The notes: generated by a model from the letters alone, not told the origin. A stretch of DNA of 64,000 nucleotides from Vulcanimicrobiota bacterium (GCA_019235715.1 JAFAKE010000051.1:1-64000); one strand, 5' to 3'; shown: positions 23,910 through 36,099, numbered from the stretch's first letter. Made by a program: numbers and translations.

Positions 23910-25157
23910 CTACCTCAAGCTTGTCACGCGCGACAGCGGCGTCGCGTCGACGAGTTGGCCTTCTTCGAGTGCGCCGCTGCCTTCAGGCACCGAGATCAGA
24001 GCATCGGCAAATCCCAAGACGTGCATCTGCGCCGACGTGCCGAGCAGCGGCGTCGCGTCAACGCCACCTTTCGAGCGCGACAACGCGACCGGCACCAGAT
24101 GTTCGAGCTCCGGATCGAGAGCGAGGCGGCTTGCGAGCCGCGCGCGGACCGGCAACGTGCGATCCTTCTTGTCGTAAAGACGCAACAAGATCGGTTTTCC
24201 GAGCGTCTCGAGCATGACGAGCGCCGACACGGGATTGCCCGGCAAGCCGATCACAGGCTTATCGCCGACGAGTGCGAGCATCGTCGGCCGTCCGGGCCGT
24301 GCGCGCACGCCGTGCACGATCACGCCGGGTGCACCCGCAGCCGCCACGATCTGCGGCGTGTAATCGCGTTCGCCGACGCTCGATCCCCCCGAGATGACGA
24401 CGGCGTCGCACTCGCCCAATGCGCGCGCGAACGCAGCTGCGAACACATCTTTGCGATCGACGACGCGCTCGTACGCGACGGGCGCAAAGCCCATCGCGCG
24501 CAGCGTCGCAGATAATGAAAGACTATTGATGTCGCGCACGGCGCCCGCGTGCAGCGGCGCGCCCGGCGATACGATTTCATCGCCGGTGACGAGCAGTCCG
24601 ACACGGGGCTGCGCGAAGAGCGGCAGTTCGGCCACGCCTGCGCCGGAAAGCATGCCGACAGATGCAGGCGTCACGACGCTTCCGCGCGATGCGAGCACCT
24701 CACCGCGCCGGATGTCCGCTCCTTGGCGCGTGATGTGATCCTCGCTGCCCGCGCCGTCGACGACCTCAACGACTGCGCCGAGGTCATTGCAATCTTCTTT
24801 CTTCACGACGCCGGTCGCACCGTCGGGCAGCCAGCCGCCGGTCGGAACGCGCATTGCATGCAGCGCCGGCAACTCGGTGTCTGGCCGCGCTCCCATCGCG
24901 ATGTCGCCCGCAATCGTGAGCCGTATGGCAGCGTTAGCGCGTGCGCTGCGCACTTCTTGCGCGCGGACCGCGAAGCCGTCGACGCTCGAGCGCGTGAATG
25001 GCGGCACGTCCTCGCGGGCCGTGACCTCGCCGGCGATGACCCGGCCCGCACACGACGGATCGATGGGCACCCGCTCAACGGCCATTGTGTGGATGGGATG
25101 GGCAAGGACCGCGCGCAGGGCATCTGCGAGACTGACACGGCGCAGGGTCGGGTCCAC
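23910..25157 (-). CDS. moeA: Molybdopterin molybdenumtransferase
   Basis: 415 residues from GTG. MoeA inserts molybdate into adenylylated molybdopterin. Visible motifs are the domain I start SLADALRAVLAH, PPFTRSSVDGFAVRA, VPTGGWLPDGATGVV, the MoCF-binding DAVVISGGSSVGERDYT (about 260) and GLPGNPVSALVML. The C-terminal beta-barrel domain IV ends near LVDATPLSRV. It is divergent from pilT across a 140-bp region containing the 12-bp palindrome GCGCACGTGCGC (25199-25210). moaA, a MobA-like gene and yqeC elsewhere in the window serve the same cofactor. Confidence 0.94.
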   Translation of the reverse strand: MDPTLRRVSLADALRAVLAHPIHTMAVERVPIDPSCAGRVIAGEVTAREDVPPFTRSSVDGFAVRAQEVRSARANAAIRLTIAGDIAMGARPDTELPALHAMRVPTGGWLPDGATGVVKKEDCNDLGAVVEVVDGAGSEDHITRQGADIRRGEVLASRGSVVTPASVGMLSGAGVAELPLFAQPRVGLLVTGDEIVSPGAPLHAGAVRDINSLSLSATLRAMGFAPVAYERVVDRKDVFAAAFARALGECDAVVISGGSSVGERDYTPQIVAAAGAPGVIVHGVRARPGRPTMLALVGDKPVIGLPGNPVSALVMLETLGKPILLRLYDKKDRTLPVRARLASRLALDPELEHLVPVALSRSKGGVDATPLLGTSAQMHVLGFADALISVPEGSGALEEGQLVDATPLSRVTSLR

Positions 25158-25297
25158 GGTGGACGTCGGCGGAACCTCCGATACACTAGGTAACGACCGC
25201 GCACGTGCGCAAGTCTGACGTTACAGGATGTTCTAAACGTTTGCTGCGCGCCGGGGGCGTCCCCCTCGGACGGCGCGCCGCTCGTCATGGAGGCTGC

Positions 25298-26422
25298 ATG
25301 TATCCGCATACGCTTGACGACATGCTCACGCAGACCGTACTCGCCAGTGCATCCGACCTGCATCTGGTCGCGGGCTGCGCTCCGACCATCCGCATCAACG
25401 GCGAGCTCGGCCGGCTCAACGACGACATCCTGAACAAGGACGACATGGAGCCGCTGCTGCGCGCGATGCTCAGCGATAAACAGTACGAGTCGCTCACCAG
25501 AGATCTCGAGCTGGACACGGCATATTCGCTCGCCGACGTGTCGCGCTTTCGCGTGAACCTTTGCTTCGAACGCGAGCACATGAGCGGCAGCTTCCGCGCG
25601 ATCCCATCGACGCCGCCGAGACTCGAGGAGATGGACCTGCCCAAAGTCGTCTTGGAGTACACGCAGCGCCCGCGTGGTCTCGTGCTCGTCACCGGACCAA
25701 CGGGTAGCGGCAAGACCACGACGCTCGCTGCGATGGTCGACTACATCAACCGGCACAGCAAATTGCGCATCGTGACGATCGAGGATCCGATCGAGTTCGA
25801 GCACCACAGCGACCTGTCGGTCATCACCCAGCGCGAGGTCGGACACGACACCAAATCCGAGCAGGCTGCGCTGCGCTCCGCGCTGCGCCAGGACCCCGAC
25901 GTCATCCTCGTCGGCGAAATGCGCGACTTGGAGACGATCAAACTCGCGATGACTGCCGCCGAAACCGGGCACCTCGTGTTCGGGACGCTGCACGTCACGT
26001 CGGCGCCCGAATCGATCAATCGCATCATCGACGTCTTCCCGGTCGATCAACAAGAGCAAATACGCGTGCAGCTCGCCGGCTCGTTCGAAGCAGTGTTCAC
26101 GCAGTGCTTGATCCCGCGCGCCAGCGGCACGGGACGCATCTGCGCGATGGAGGTGCTGCTCGGCACGCCCGCCGTGCGCAACCTCATCCGCGAGAACAAG
26201 CCGTCGCAGATGTTGACGGCGATGCAGACCGGCAGCCAGCTCGGTATGCAGTCGCTGGAAAAGCACTTGTCCGAACTGGTCACCAGCGGCAAGATCACCC
26301 GCGACAACGCGGTCGAAGCATCGTCGCATCCCGAAGAGCTGCGGCGCGTGCTGGGCAGCGGCCCCGCTGCGCCTCGCTTCCCCACTCACGAAACGGCGAT
26401 GCCGGCGGCGCACCGGCCCTAG
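25298..26422 (+). CDS. pilT: Type IV pilus retraction ATPase PilT
   Basis: 374 residues; the ATG at 25298 has GGAGG at the right distance. The N-terminal PAS-like domain starts YPHTLDDMLTQ and SDLHLVAG. Walker A is GPTGSGKTTTLAAM, the Asp box is IEDPIEFEH, Walker B is ILVGEMRDLETI and the His box is AETGHLVFGTLHVTSA. This hexameric motor depolymerises pilin for twitching motility or DNA uptake. The serS start codon follows directly after its stop. Pseudopilin-like genes occur at 38315 and 39535, but no assembly ATPase or secretin is in the window. Confidence 0.94.
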   Translation: MYPHTLDDMLTQTVLASASDLHLVAGCAPTIRINGELGRLNDDILNKDDMEPLLRAMLSDKQYESLTRDLELDTAYSLADVSRFRVNLCFEREHMSGSFRAIPSTPPRLEEMDLPKVVLEYTQRPRGLVLVTGPTGSGKTTTLAAMVDYINRHSKLRIVTIEDPIEFEHHSDLSVITQREVGHDTKSEQAALRSALRQDPDVILVGEMRDLETIKLAMTAAETGHLVFGTLHVTSAPESINRIIDVFPVDQQEQIRVQLAGSFEAVFTQCLIPRASGTGRICAMEVLLGTPAVRNLIRENKPSQMLTAMQTGSQLGMQSLEKHLSELVTSGKITRDNAVEASSHPEELRRVLGSGPAAPRFPTHETAMPAAHRP

Positions 26423-27697
26423 ATGCTCGACCGGCGCCTCATCCGGGAACAGCCGGATCGCGTGCGCCGTTCACTTGCGCGCCGCCAGCTGCCGGTCTCG
26501 ATCGTCGACGATATTCTCGCGCTCGACGCCGACTGGCGCACCGCCGTTACGGCGGCCGACGCGGCGAAGTCCGAACGCAATCAGATCTCTTCCGAATTCG
26601 CCAAAGCGAAGGGACAGCCGCCCGAAACACTGGCGCGATTGCGCGAGCGCTCGAACGAGTTGGGCGAGCGCATCGCCTCGTACGAAAGTTCTGCCGCGTC
26701 GCTCGAGCAGCGTTTGGACGAACTGCTCGCGCAGGTGCCGAACGTGCTCGCCGATGACGTGCCTGATGGCGCCGACTCCAACGCAAACGTGCTCGTGCGC
26801 TCGTCCGGCGACCCGCCCGCGTTCGCGTTCGAGGCAAAGCCGCATTGGGAGATCGGCGAGCGCTTGGGCATCCTCGACTTCGAGCGCGGCGTGCGTCTCG
26901 CGCGCAGCCGCTTCACCGTCATCGAAGGCGCGGGGGCGCGCCTCAATCGCGCGCTCATCAACTTCTTCTTAGAGCGCAACACCGCCGCCGGTTTCACCGA
27001 GATCGCGCCGCCGCTGCTCGTCAACCGCGAGTCGGTCGAAGCGACGGGCCACTTGAGCAAGTTCTCGGACGCGATGTTCGCAGTGGACGACGGTTCGCTG
27101 TTCTTGTCGCCGACCTCCGAGGTGCAGTTGGTCAACCTGCATCGCGACGAGATCCTTGAAGCTGCGGATCTGCCGAAGCGGTACACTGCGTATACGGCGT
27201 GCTTTCGCCAAGAGGCGGGCGCCGCGGGCAAAGACACCCGCGGTTTGATCCGCCAGCATCAATTCGAAAAAGTCGAGCTGGTCGCGTTAACGCGTCCGGA
27301 CGCAGCGGCGGCGATGCACGATCAACTCGTGCGCCATGCCGAAAGCCTGCTGCAAGCGCTCGAGCTGCCGTATCGCCTCATGCTGCTGTGCTCGGGCGAC
27401 ACGGGTTTCGCCTCACAGAAGACGTACGATCTCGAAGTGTGGCTGCCGGGGCAGAACACCTATCGCGAGATCTCATCGTTGAGCAACACCGGTGATTTTC
27501 AAGCGCGGCGCGCCGGCGTGCGCTTCCGGCCTGCGCCGAAAGCGAAACCCGAATTCGTGCACGCGCTCAACGGTTCGGCGCTGGCGATCGGCCGAACGTT
27601 GCTTGCGGTGCTCGAGAATTATCAGGAAGCGGATGGCTCGGTGCGCGTCCCACGGATCTTGCAGCCCTACATGGGCGGCACCGAGCGGATCGCGTAG
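26423..27697 (+). CDS. serS: Seryl-tRNA synthetase
   Basis: 424 residues, ATG immediately after the pilT stop. The N-terminal helical arm (about residues 30-105), which contacts the long variable arm of tRNA-Ser, leads into the class II core. TSEVQLVNLHRDEIL is the serine/ATP pocket, motif 2 is FRQEAGAAGKDTRGLIRQHQ, and motif 3 is NGSALAIGRTLLAVLENYQ near the end. A tRNA-Ser gene is located at 40501 in the same window. Confidence 0.97.
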   Translation: MLDRRLIREQPDRVRRSLARRQLPVSIVDDILALDADWRTAVTAADAAKSERNQISSEFAKAKGQPPETLARLRERSNELGERIASYESSAASLEQRLDELLAQVPNVLADDVPDGADSNANVLVRSSGDPPAFAFEAKPHWEIGERLGILDFERGVRLARSRFTVIEGAGARLNRALINFFLERNTAAGFTEIAPPLLVNRESVEATGHLSKFSDAMFAVDDGSLFLSPTSEVQLVNLHRDEILEAADLPKRYTAYTACFRQEAGAAGKDTRGLIRQHQFEKVELVALTRPDAAAAMHDQLVRHAESLLQALELPYRLMLLCSGDTGFASQKTYDLEVWLPGQNTYREISSLSNTGDFQARRAGVRFRPAPKAKPEFVHALNGSALAIGRTLLAVLENYQEADGSVRVPRILQPYMGGTERIA

Positions 27698-27700
27698 CGC

Positions 27701-27898
27701 CTAGCCGGCTTCGGTTTGCAGCGCGGAGCGCAGTTCGCCGCGCAGCTCGGGCGAATCCGAATGCCCGTGCGCCGAAATCGCATGCTCGACCGCGGCGGCG
27801 AGCACTTCATCGGGTTTGCCGGAGATGTACAGCGTGCAGTTCTTCTCGCTGGGCATCGTGCTGCAATCGATGAACACGCGCGTTGATGTGGATGCCAT
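27701..27898 (-). CDS. DUF1059-like small protein
   Basis: 65 residues with a strong AAGGAGGTG ribosome site four bases before the ATG at 27898. The pattern IDCSTMPSEKNCTLYISG followed by PDEVLAAAVEHAISAHGH matches the small DUF1059 family, in which paired cysteines precede a helix with the H-x(6)-H arrangement. The family has no established function. It is convergent with serS (3-nt gap) and divergent from malate synthase. Confidence 0.66.
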   Translation of the reverse strand: MASTSTRVFIDCSTMPSEKNCTLYISGKPDEVLAAAVEHAISAHGHSDSPELRGELRSALQTEAG

Positions 27899-28016
27899 GA
27901 CGCACCTCCTTCGTGGGCGCTGCACATTCGGCGAGATGCAGCGCCGGCCTCTTGGGGCGGCGCGCGAATGCGTGTTCGAGCCGGGACTCGGCCGCCGCTT
28001 GCGCTAAACCGGGCGC

Positions 28017-29618
28017 ATGAAAAACGCAGCGGACATCGAGGGCGTGATCGTCGAGGGCCCGACCGTCGAGCGCCAATCTGAGATCCTAACGCCACAGGCG
28101 GTGGCATTTCTCGCCGCGCTCGCGCGTGAATTCGAACCTCGCCGGCGCGAGCTGCTCGCCGCGCGAGAGCGGCGTCAGGCCGAATTCGATGCCGGCGCGC
28201 TGCCGGATTTCCTCACCGCGACGTACCCGGTGCGCGACGGCGAGTGGCGCGGCCCAGCCATTCCGCCCGATCTGCGCGACCGGCGCGTCGAGATAACCGG
28301 CCCGACCGACCGCAAGATGGTCATCAATGCGCTCAACTCGGGCGCCAGCGCGTTCATGGCCGACTTCGAAGACTCCAACACGCCGACGTGGGAGAACCTT
28401 ATCGGCGGCCAGGCCAATCTGATCGAAGCGATCGAGCGCACGATCTCGCTCGACACGCCGGACAAGCAGTATCGCCTCGTCGAGCGGCCGGCGGTGCTGC
28501 TCGTGCGCCCGCGCGGCTGGCACTTGCCCGAGCGCCACGTGCGCATCGACGGCGCGCCGATGAGCGGCAGCCTTTTCGACTTCGGATTGTACTTCTTTCA
28601 CAACGCGCGCCGCCTCATCGAGCGCGGCAGCGGTCCCTATTTCTATCTTCCGAAGCTGGAGAGCCACCTCGAGGCGCGCCTGTGGAACGACGCGTTCAAC
28701 TACGCTCAAGATGCGCTGCACATCCCGCGCGGCACGATACGCGCCACCGTGCTGATCGAGACGATCCTCGCAGCGTTCGAGATGGATGAAATCCTCTACG
28801 AGCTGCGCGATCACTCGAGCGGCCTCAACGCCGGCCGCTGGGATTACATGTTCAGCATCATCAAGAAATTCCGTAACCGGCCTGAGTTCATGCTGCCGGA
28901 TCGCGCCCAGGTGACGATGACCGTTCCTTTTATGCGCGCATACACCGAGCTGCTCGTGCAAACGTGCCATCGCCGCGGCGTGCATGCGATGGGCGGCATG
29001 GCGGCCTTCATCCCCAGCCGCAAGGATGCGAAAGTCAACGAAGTCGCGCTTGCGCGCGTGCGCGACGACAAGCAGCGCGAATCGCGCGACGGCTTTGACG
29101 GCACGTGGGTCGCGCACCCGGATCTGGTGCCGGTCGCGCGCGCCGAGTTCGACGAAGTGCTTGGCGACCGGCCCAATCAGATCGACCGCCAACGCCCGGA
29201 CGTTCACATCAGCGCCGCGCAACTGATAGACGTCCGCGTGCCCAACGGCACGATCACCGAAGCCGGCCTGCGCAACAACGTCGATGTGGGGCTGCGTTAT
29301 CTCGAATCGTGGCTGCGCGGAACCGGCGCAGCGGGCATCAACAACCTGATGGAGGACGTCGCGACCGCCGAGATCGCGCGCTCGCAGCTGTGGCAGTGGG
29401 TGCATCAAGGCGGGCGCTTGGACAGCGGTGAGACGATCGGCAAGAGCACCGTGCGCGCGCTCGAAGAGGACTCGCTCGCAGCGGCGCGCGGCACGATGGA
29501 TGACAAGGACTTTTCGCACACGCGCTTTCACGACGCGCGCGAGCTGTTCGATAAAGTCGCGCTCAGTCCGAATTTCATCGAGTTTCTCACACTGCCGGCG
29601 TACGAACTGCTCGACTAG
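28017..29618 (+). CDS. aceB: Malate synthase A
   Basis: 533 residues, the usual length for isoform A. It condenses glyoxylate and acetyl-CoA to malate. Signature regions are [45 protein letters not shown] and [18 protein letters not shown] with the Mg2+-binding glutamate. [19 protein letters not shown] follows, and the catalytic-base region [15 protein letters not shown] lies near the C-terminus. No isocitrate lyase is present here, so the glyoxylate may come from a lyase elsewhere or from glycolate oxidation. A glyoxalase-like gene follows 20 nt later. Confidence 0.96.
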   Translation: MKNAADIEGVIVEGPTVERQSEILTPQAVAFLAALAREFEPRRRELLAARERRQAEFDAGALPDFLTATYPVRDGEWRGPAIPPDLRDRRVEITGPTDRKMVINALNSGASAFMADFEDSNTPTWENLIGGQANLIEAIERTISLDTPDKQYRLVERPAVLLVRPRGWHLPERHVRIDGAPMSGSLFDFGLYFFHNARRLIERGSGPYFYLPKLESHLEARLWNDAFNYAQDALHIPRGTIRATVLIETILAAFEMDEILYELRDHSSGLNAGRWDYMFSIIKKFRNRPEFMLPDRAQVTMTVPFMRAYTELLVQTCHRRGVHAMGGMAAFIPSRKDAKVNEVALARVRDDKQRESRDGFDGTWVAHPDLVPVARAEFDEVLGDRPNQIDRQRPDVHISAAQLIDVRVPNGTITEAGLRNNVDVGLRYLESWLRGTGAAGINNLMEDVATAEIARSQLWQWVHQGGRLDSGETIGKSTVRALEEDSLAAARGTMDDKDFSHTRFHDARELFDKVALSPNFIEFLTLPAYELLD

Positions 29619-29638
29619 GCGCGAAGGAGAAATCGATC

Positions 29639-30001
29639 ATGGAGAAAGTGACCGGCATCGGCGGCCTGTTCTTCCGCTCGTCCGATCCAGACGCGCTCAG
29701 CCACTGGTACGAGCAGCATCTGGGCGTGTCACCGGTGCCGCAAGACGGCGAAGGCGGCGCGTGGCAGCAGGAGGGTGGGCCGACCGCGTTTGCGCCGTTC
29801 GCGCGCGACACCGAATATTTCGGACGGCTGAGCCAGGAGTGGATGCTCAACTTCCGCGTGCGCGATCTCGATGCGATGGTCGCTCAGCTGCGCGCGGCCG
29901 GCATCGTTGTCGATTTCGACGCCACGCCGACACCGATCGGGCGCTTTGCGCGCCTTGCCGATCCGGAAGGCAACCCGATCGAGCTGTGGGAGCCGAAGTA
30001 G
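29639..30001 (+). CDS. VOC/glyoxalase superfamily protein
   Basis: 120 residues with GAAGGAG ahead of the ATG. Two beta-alpha-beta-beta-beta modules are visible: TGIGGLFFRSSDPDALSHWY at the start, then LNFRVRDLDAMVAQLRAAG and ARLADPEGNPIELWEPK at the end. The terminal glutamate in IELWEP is the usual metal ligand. Members range from glyoxalase I to dioxygenases and antibiotic-binding proteins; the substrate is not predictable. It is probably co-transcribed with malate synthase. Confidence 0.85.
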   Translation: MEKVTGIGGLFFRSSDPDALSHWYEQHLGVSPVPQDGEGGAWQQEGGPTAFAPFARDTEYFGRLSQEWMLNFRVRDLDAMVAQLRAAGIVVDFDATPTPIGRFARLADPEGNPIELWEPK

Positions 30002-30009
30002 CCCGCGAG

Positions 30010-31452
30010 CTAGTACAAGACGCGCATGGTGTACTCGAGCGTCTCCTTGCCGTCGGCGGGCAAGGTGATCGTCCACGTCGCGGTCGCGCTTGATGACTTG
30101 ACGTGCGGATAGTTCTCCGCAAGTATCGTCCAATCGCCCGGCATCGGCTCGACCACCTTAAGCGTGACCGCCGCGTTCTTCGCGTTGCGCATCTCGATCG
30201 TATACGAGCTTTCGTACTGATAGCGGTCGTTGAACGGGCCGACGCGCTTGAAGTCCGTCTGCTTCTTGGTCGCAGTGACGTCGAACGACTCGCCGAGGCG
30301 CAGGCGTACGCGCTCTTTGCGCGCGGTGTGATCTATCTGATCCTCGCCGACGAACTGCGCATTGCCCTGCGAATCCTTTTTGTAGATGCGCACGATGCCT
30401 TTGGGCAGCGGGATGCCAAGACCGCCGCCATCGTTTTGGAACTCGAGGAAGACCTGCGGCTTAAGCATCTGTCCGAGGTCGCTCGACGCTTGCGTGTAGT
30501 AGTACTCTTCGCCGCGCAGCTCCAGCGACTTGGTCACGGGCACCGCAGATGCCGACAGCATCGCGACCTGTTTCGTCTGCTTGTCCGCGATCGTCGTCAG
30601 GCGTCCGAGAGTGTACAGGTGGTACTCGAAAAGGGTCTCCTGGCGCATCCCGGCATTGGCGGCGCGGTCTGTGACCGTTGCGAGCGTTCGTACCTCTTGC
30701 GGCGTCTGCACGCGATTGAGATTGCCCGCGACCAGCTGCATGCGCGCATTGTTATAGCTCGTGCCGCTCGTGTTGGTCAGCGTGACTAGCCCGTTGAGAT
30801 CCAGCTTGCTGTCGTCCCCGTTGAGGACGCCGACGTAGTCGGCGTGCCACGAAAGGCCGCCGGTCAGATAATCGAGTTCGACGCTTTGCTCCCCGTCGTA
30901 CGCGTTATCGATCTGCGTCACGAGCGTGGGCCGGTCGCGCAGATTGGCGGGGATCGATGCGAACACCAACCGTCCGTCGACGGCGGTTTCGATGCGATTC
31001 GCGTACTGCAGCACGACGCCGCCATTGACGGCGAGCACGCGTGCCTGCTCGCGCGTCTCCGCACCGGTCCGATAATTCGCGTGCACCACGGTCACTTCGC
31101 GGCCGACATACTTTTCGAGCAGCGTCTCGGGGCTGAGCAAGTCGAAGTTGAAGTTCTGCTCGATGACCGCGATCGCACCGGCCGATGTCAGGCTGTGAAG
31201 GATCGCCGTCGTCGGATCGATCTGCGCGCTGACGTCGCGCAGCGCCAGCTGTTGGACGCCTTTGGGAAGCGCGAGGCGCCGCTCGTCGCGCACGAGCGCG
31301 AGATTGTCGTTGTAGATGGTGATGGACACCGCTTGCTGCTCGGCAAGCGTGCTCACGCGCTCGCCGGGATCGGCGCTCACCGGCTGCGGTACCAGTAACG
31401 CAAATGCGATCAGCGCGCCCGCTGCGCGCACGAGAACGGAATGCATCGGCAT
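30010..31452 (-). CDS. Exported DUF4139 domain protein
   Basis: 480 residues; ATG 31452 follows GGAGAG. A signal peptide (AAGALIALALL-type core ending near QPVSA) is followed by VSITIYNDNLALVRDERRLALPKG, the typical start of DUF4139/DUF4140 proteins. Later blocks LSWHADYVGVL, VTLTNTSGTSYNNARMQLVAG and the C-terminal SYTIEMRNAKNAAVTLKVVE also fit. The family is widespread in envelopes but lacks an established biochemical role. The thiC gene lies upstream on the same strand, about 130 nt away. Confidence 0.85.
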   Translation of the reverse strand: MPMHSVLVRAAGALIAFALLVPQPVSADPGERVSTLAEQQAVSITIYNDNLALVRDERRLALPKGVQQLALRDVSAQIDPTTAILHSLTSAGAIAVIEQNFNFDLLSPETLLEKYVGREVTVVHANYRTGAETREQARVLAVNGGVVLQYANRIETAVDGRLVFASIPANLRDRPTLVTQIDNAYDGEQSVELDYLTGGLSWHADYVGVLNGDDSKLDLNGLVTLTNTSGTSYNNARMQLVAGNLNRVQTPQEVRTLATVTDRAANAGMRQETLFEYHLYTLGRLTTIADKQTKQVAMLSASAVPVTKSLELRGEEYYYTQASSDLGQMLKPQVFLEFQNDGGGLGIPLPKGIVRIYKKDSQGNAQFVGEDQIDHTARKERVRLRLGESFDVTATKKQTDFKRVGPFNDRYQYESSYTIEMRNAKNAAVTLKVVEPMPGDWTILAENYPHVKSSSATATWTITLPADGKETLEYTMRVLY

Positions 31453-31584
31453 GACGACTCTCCTCAATGAAGCGCTCGCACCCCCGTTTGTCGAGTCAAA
31501 TGCCCGAAAGGTTCGCACAAAAGACAGCGCCGGCCTCAAAAGACCGGCGCTACACGTGTTCGACGCGCGGGCGCTCGTGCGCCC

Positions 31585-33419
<1,835 letters not shown>

Positions 33420-33499
33420 GTTCAGCGTGACTTCGGCGTCGCACGCGCCATGCCTGGCGGAAGCGCCACAGCGCGTCGCGAATATCCTCCGGCATCGCT

Positions 33500-34501
33500 A
33501 TGAACGACACCCGCGGGCGCCCGCTGTGCGATTTGCGCATCTCGGTCACTGACCGCTGCAACTTCCGCTGCACCTATTGCATGCCGAAAGAGGTCTTCGG
33601 GCGCGACTTCCACTTCTTGCCGCCGGGCGAGATCCTGCGCTTCGAAGAGATCGCGCGGCTCGCGCGCATCTTCGCAGGCCTGGGCGTGCGCAAAGTGCGC
33701 CTCACTGGCGGCGAGCCGCTGCTGCGCCGCGACTTGACGTCGCTCATCGCGATGCTCGCGGAAATCGAGGGCATCAAAGATCTCACGCTAACGACCAATG
33801 GGTCGTTGCTCGCGAATATGGCGCCGGCCCTCAAGAGCGCTGGGCTGCATCGCGTGAGCGTCAGCCTCGACTCGCTCGACGACGCGGTGTTCCGCGCGAT
33901 GAACGACGTCGACTTCCCCGTGCAGCGGGTGCTCGACGGCATCGACGCTGCCGGAGCGGCGGGCCTTGGGCCGATCAAGATCAACGTCGTCGTCAAGCGC
34001 GGCGTCAACGAAGACAGCATCGTGCCGCTCGCCGCGCACTTCCGCGGGAGCGGCCACATCGTGCGCTTCATCGAGTTCATGGATGTGGGTTCGACCAACG
34101 GCTGGCGCCTTGACGACGTCGTAAGCGCGTCGGAGATCGCGCACGCCATCGATGCGGTTCACCCGCTCGAGCCGCTTGAAAGCAACTATCGCGGTGAGGT
34201 CGCCAATCGCTATCGCTACAAAGATGGAAGCGGCGAGATCGGGATCATCGCATCGGTGACGCAGCCGTTCTGCGGCGATTGCACGCGGGCGCGGATTTCG
34301 TCAGAGGGCTTGCTCTACACGTGCCTCTTCGCGTCGCAGGGTCGCGATCTGCGCGCGCTGTTGCGCGGCGGCGCAAACGACGCCGACATCGTGCGCTTTA
34401 TAGCCGGTATCTGGGACGCGCGCGAGGACCGCTACTCAGAGCTGCGCACGGCCGAAACGGCGCGCGCGCCGAAGGTCGAGATGTCGCACATCGGCGGCTG
34501 A
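33500..34501 (+). CDS. moaA: GTP 3',8-cyclase MoaA
   Basis: 333 residues. This radical SAM enzyme catalyses the first step of molybdopterin synthesis. The N-terminal cluster is [11 protein letters not shown] (about residues 17-27). [14 protein letters not shown] follows. The C-terminal cluster that binds GTP is [18 protein letters not shown], and the protein ends in the conserved Gly-Gly tail (HIGG) needed for activity. The ATG is not preceded by a purine-rich site: the sequence there is TATCCTCCGGCATCGCT, so initiation may be leaderless or weak. It is divergent from the thiC riboswitch. Confidence 0.96.
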   Translation: MNDTRGRPLCDLRISVTDRCNFRCTYCMPKEVFGRDFHFLPPGEILRFEEIARLARIFAGLGVRKVRLTGGEPLLRRDLTSLIAMLAEIEGIKDLTLTTNGSLLANMAPALKSAGLHRVSVSLDSLDDAVFRAMNDVDFPVQRVLDGIDAAGAAGLGPIKINVVVKRGVNEDSIVPLAAHFRGSGHIVRFIEFMDVGSTNGWRLDDVVSASEIAHAIDAVHPLEPLESNYRGEVANRYRYKDGSGEIGIIASVTQPFCGDCTRARISSEGLLYTCLFASQGRDLRALLRGGANDADIVRFIAGIWDAREDRYSELRTAETARAPKVEMSHIGG

Positions 34502-34632
34502 CGCCCGCGGCCTACAGCGTGCCGACTCCTGCGGGTGCCATGAACTGTCCGGTGCCGCTGCCATGCGAGCCGAGCGAAGTCCAGCCGTTGCCGGTCATGT
34601 CGCCAGAGCTACGCTGGACTTAAGCGTATGTA

Positions 34633-36087
34633 TTACTTCGAGGCTTTGACTTGCTCGACTTTGACCGGACTTGCCTTATTGCCCCACGACGTTCTGATGT
34701 ACGTGATGACTGCGGCGATTTCGTCCGGTTTCAAGGTCCCTTTCCACGCGGGCATCTGACCGTTATACGCCGCGCCGTTAACGGTGATCGCGCCGTGCAT
34801 GCCGTTATCGACGGTTGCGATCACCTTGGCGGGATCGCCGACGACGAACGGATTGCCGGCAAGCGGTGGGAACGAGCCGGGCAAGCCTTGTCCGCTTGCG
34901 CCATGGCAGCTGGCGCAATTCGATGCGAAGACTTTCGCGCCATCAGGACCCGAAGCGACGGTCGCTCCGGGCTGTGGCGTCGGCGTCGCGGGCGCGGCGC
35001 CCGTGCCTGCGACAGGCGTGAGGCCCGCGGGACTTGCTTGGCGTTCCTTATCGATCTGCTTGCCGGCATAAATGGAGAGCGCGATGATGCTGATCAGCGT
35101 GATCGCGGTGACGCCCATCATGAACGGCCGCTTCGCGATCGCGCGGCTCGGGTTGCGATCGATCCATGGCAGCAAGAACAGCACGAGCGAGAACACACCC
35201 GGCAACACCACGGTGGCGACCAGCGTCAACACACCCGCGGGCGCCAATCGCAAGATGCCGTACAGCGAGTAGAAATACCAGGCCGGTGCCGGGATGAAGC
35301 CGCCGTAATTCGGATCCGCCTTCGGCAGCAGCGGCGTCGGCATGTACACGGCGAGTGCGACCACGACCAAGAACGCGATGAACGCGACGATCGTATCCAT
35401 GAAGATCTGGTCGGGATAAAAGCGGCCGACCGTCTTCGGATGATCCTCAACCGCCGGACCGGCCGGCCCGTTGTGCCGGAAGATGTACAAGTGCAAGCCG
35501 ACGAGGCCGATGAGCAGCGCCGGCGTCAGCCATACGTGGATGCCGAAGAAGCGGCTGACGGTCAGCGTGCCAAGCGTCGAGCCGTCGTTGAGGAAGCTCG
35601 CGATGTACGGCCCGACGATCGGCACGGTCGCCGCGATGTTGATGCCGACTTGCGTCGCGTAGTACGCGTTCAAGTCCCACGGCAGCAGGTATCCGGTGAA
35701 ACCGAGCACGAGCGTGAAGAAGAACAGACACACGCCGACGACCCACTGGATCTCGCGCGGCCGTTTGTATGCGCCGAAGACCAGCACTTGCAGCAGGTGC
35801 ACGGTGATCAAGATGATCATCGCGGACGCGCCCCAGTCGTGCATGCTGATCATGAACTGGCCGAGCGTCACGTTCTCATAGATGAACTTGGTCGATTCCC
35901 ACGCTGTGACCGCGGACGGCGAGTAATAGAACGTCAAGAAGATGCCGGTGATGACTTGCATCGTCAGCAGGATGAGCGTCGTGGCGCCGAAGACGTAGAA
36001 GTAGCTCGCGCCGCCCGGGATCTCTTCGGTGAGGAAGTCCTTGAGCGCGCTGATAAGGCCGGTGCGTTGCTCAATCCATGTGATCAT
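34633..36087 (-). CDS. Cytochrome b (b6/QcrB-type) fused to a C-terminal cytochrome c
   Basis: 484 residues. Residues about 1-350 are a bc-complex cytochrome b: SYFYVFGATTLILLTMQ, the haem histidines in MISMHDWGASAMIILITVHLLQVL, TGYLLPWDLNAYYAT, a second histidine pair around FFGIHVWLTPALLIGLVGLH, and PAPAWYFYSLYGIL near the Qo site. After the last helices, a Pro/Thr/Ala linker leads to a monohaem cytochrome c domain with CASCHGASGQG (about 405) and an axial methionine in YNGQMPAWKG. The fusion supplies a membrane-tethered electron carrier in place of a separate cytochrome c1. It is downstream of and co-transcribed with the Rieske gene. Confidence 0.93.
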   Translation of the reverse strand: MITWIEQRTGLISALKDFLTEEIPGGASYFYVFGATTLILLTMQVITGIFLTFYYSPSAVTAWESTKFIYENVTLGQFMISMHDWGASAMIILITVHLLQVLVFGAYKRPREIQWVVGVCLFFFTLVLGFTGYLLPWDLNAYYATQVGINIAATVPIVGPYIASFLNDGSTLGTLTVSRFFGIHVWLTPALLIGLVGLHLYIFRHNGPAGPAVEDHPKTVGRFYPDQIFMDTIVAFIAFLVVVALAVYMPTPLLPKADPNYGGFIPAPAWYFYSLYGILRLAPAGVLTLVATVVLPGVFSLVLFLLPWIDRNPSRAIAKRPFMMGVTAITLISIIALSIYAGKQIDKERQASPAGLTPVAGTGAAPATPTPQPGATVASGPDGAKVFASNCASCHGASGQGLPGSFPPLAGNPFVVGDPAKVIATVDNGMHGAITVNGAAYNGQMPAWKGTLKPDEIAAVITYIRTSWGNKASPVKVEQVKASK

Positions 36088-36099
36088 GTCCGGCCCCTT

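Noticed and set aside
34514..34600. 28-residue minus-strand ORF downstream of moaA (MTGNGWTSLGSHGSGTGQ...)
   Set aside because: No ribosome site, low-complexity Gly/Ser composition and no conservation evidence. Possibly a decayed coding fragment, but I cannot support it.
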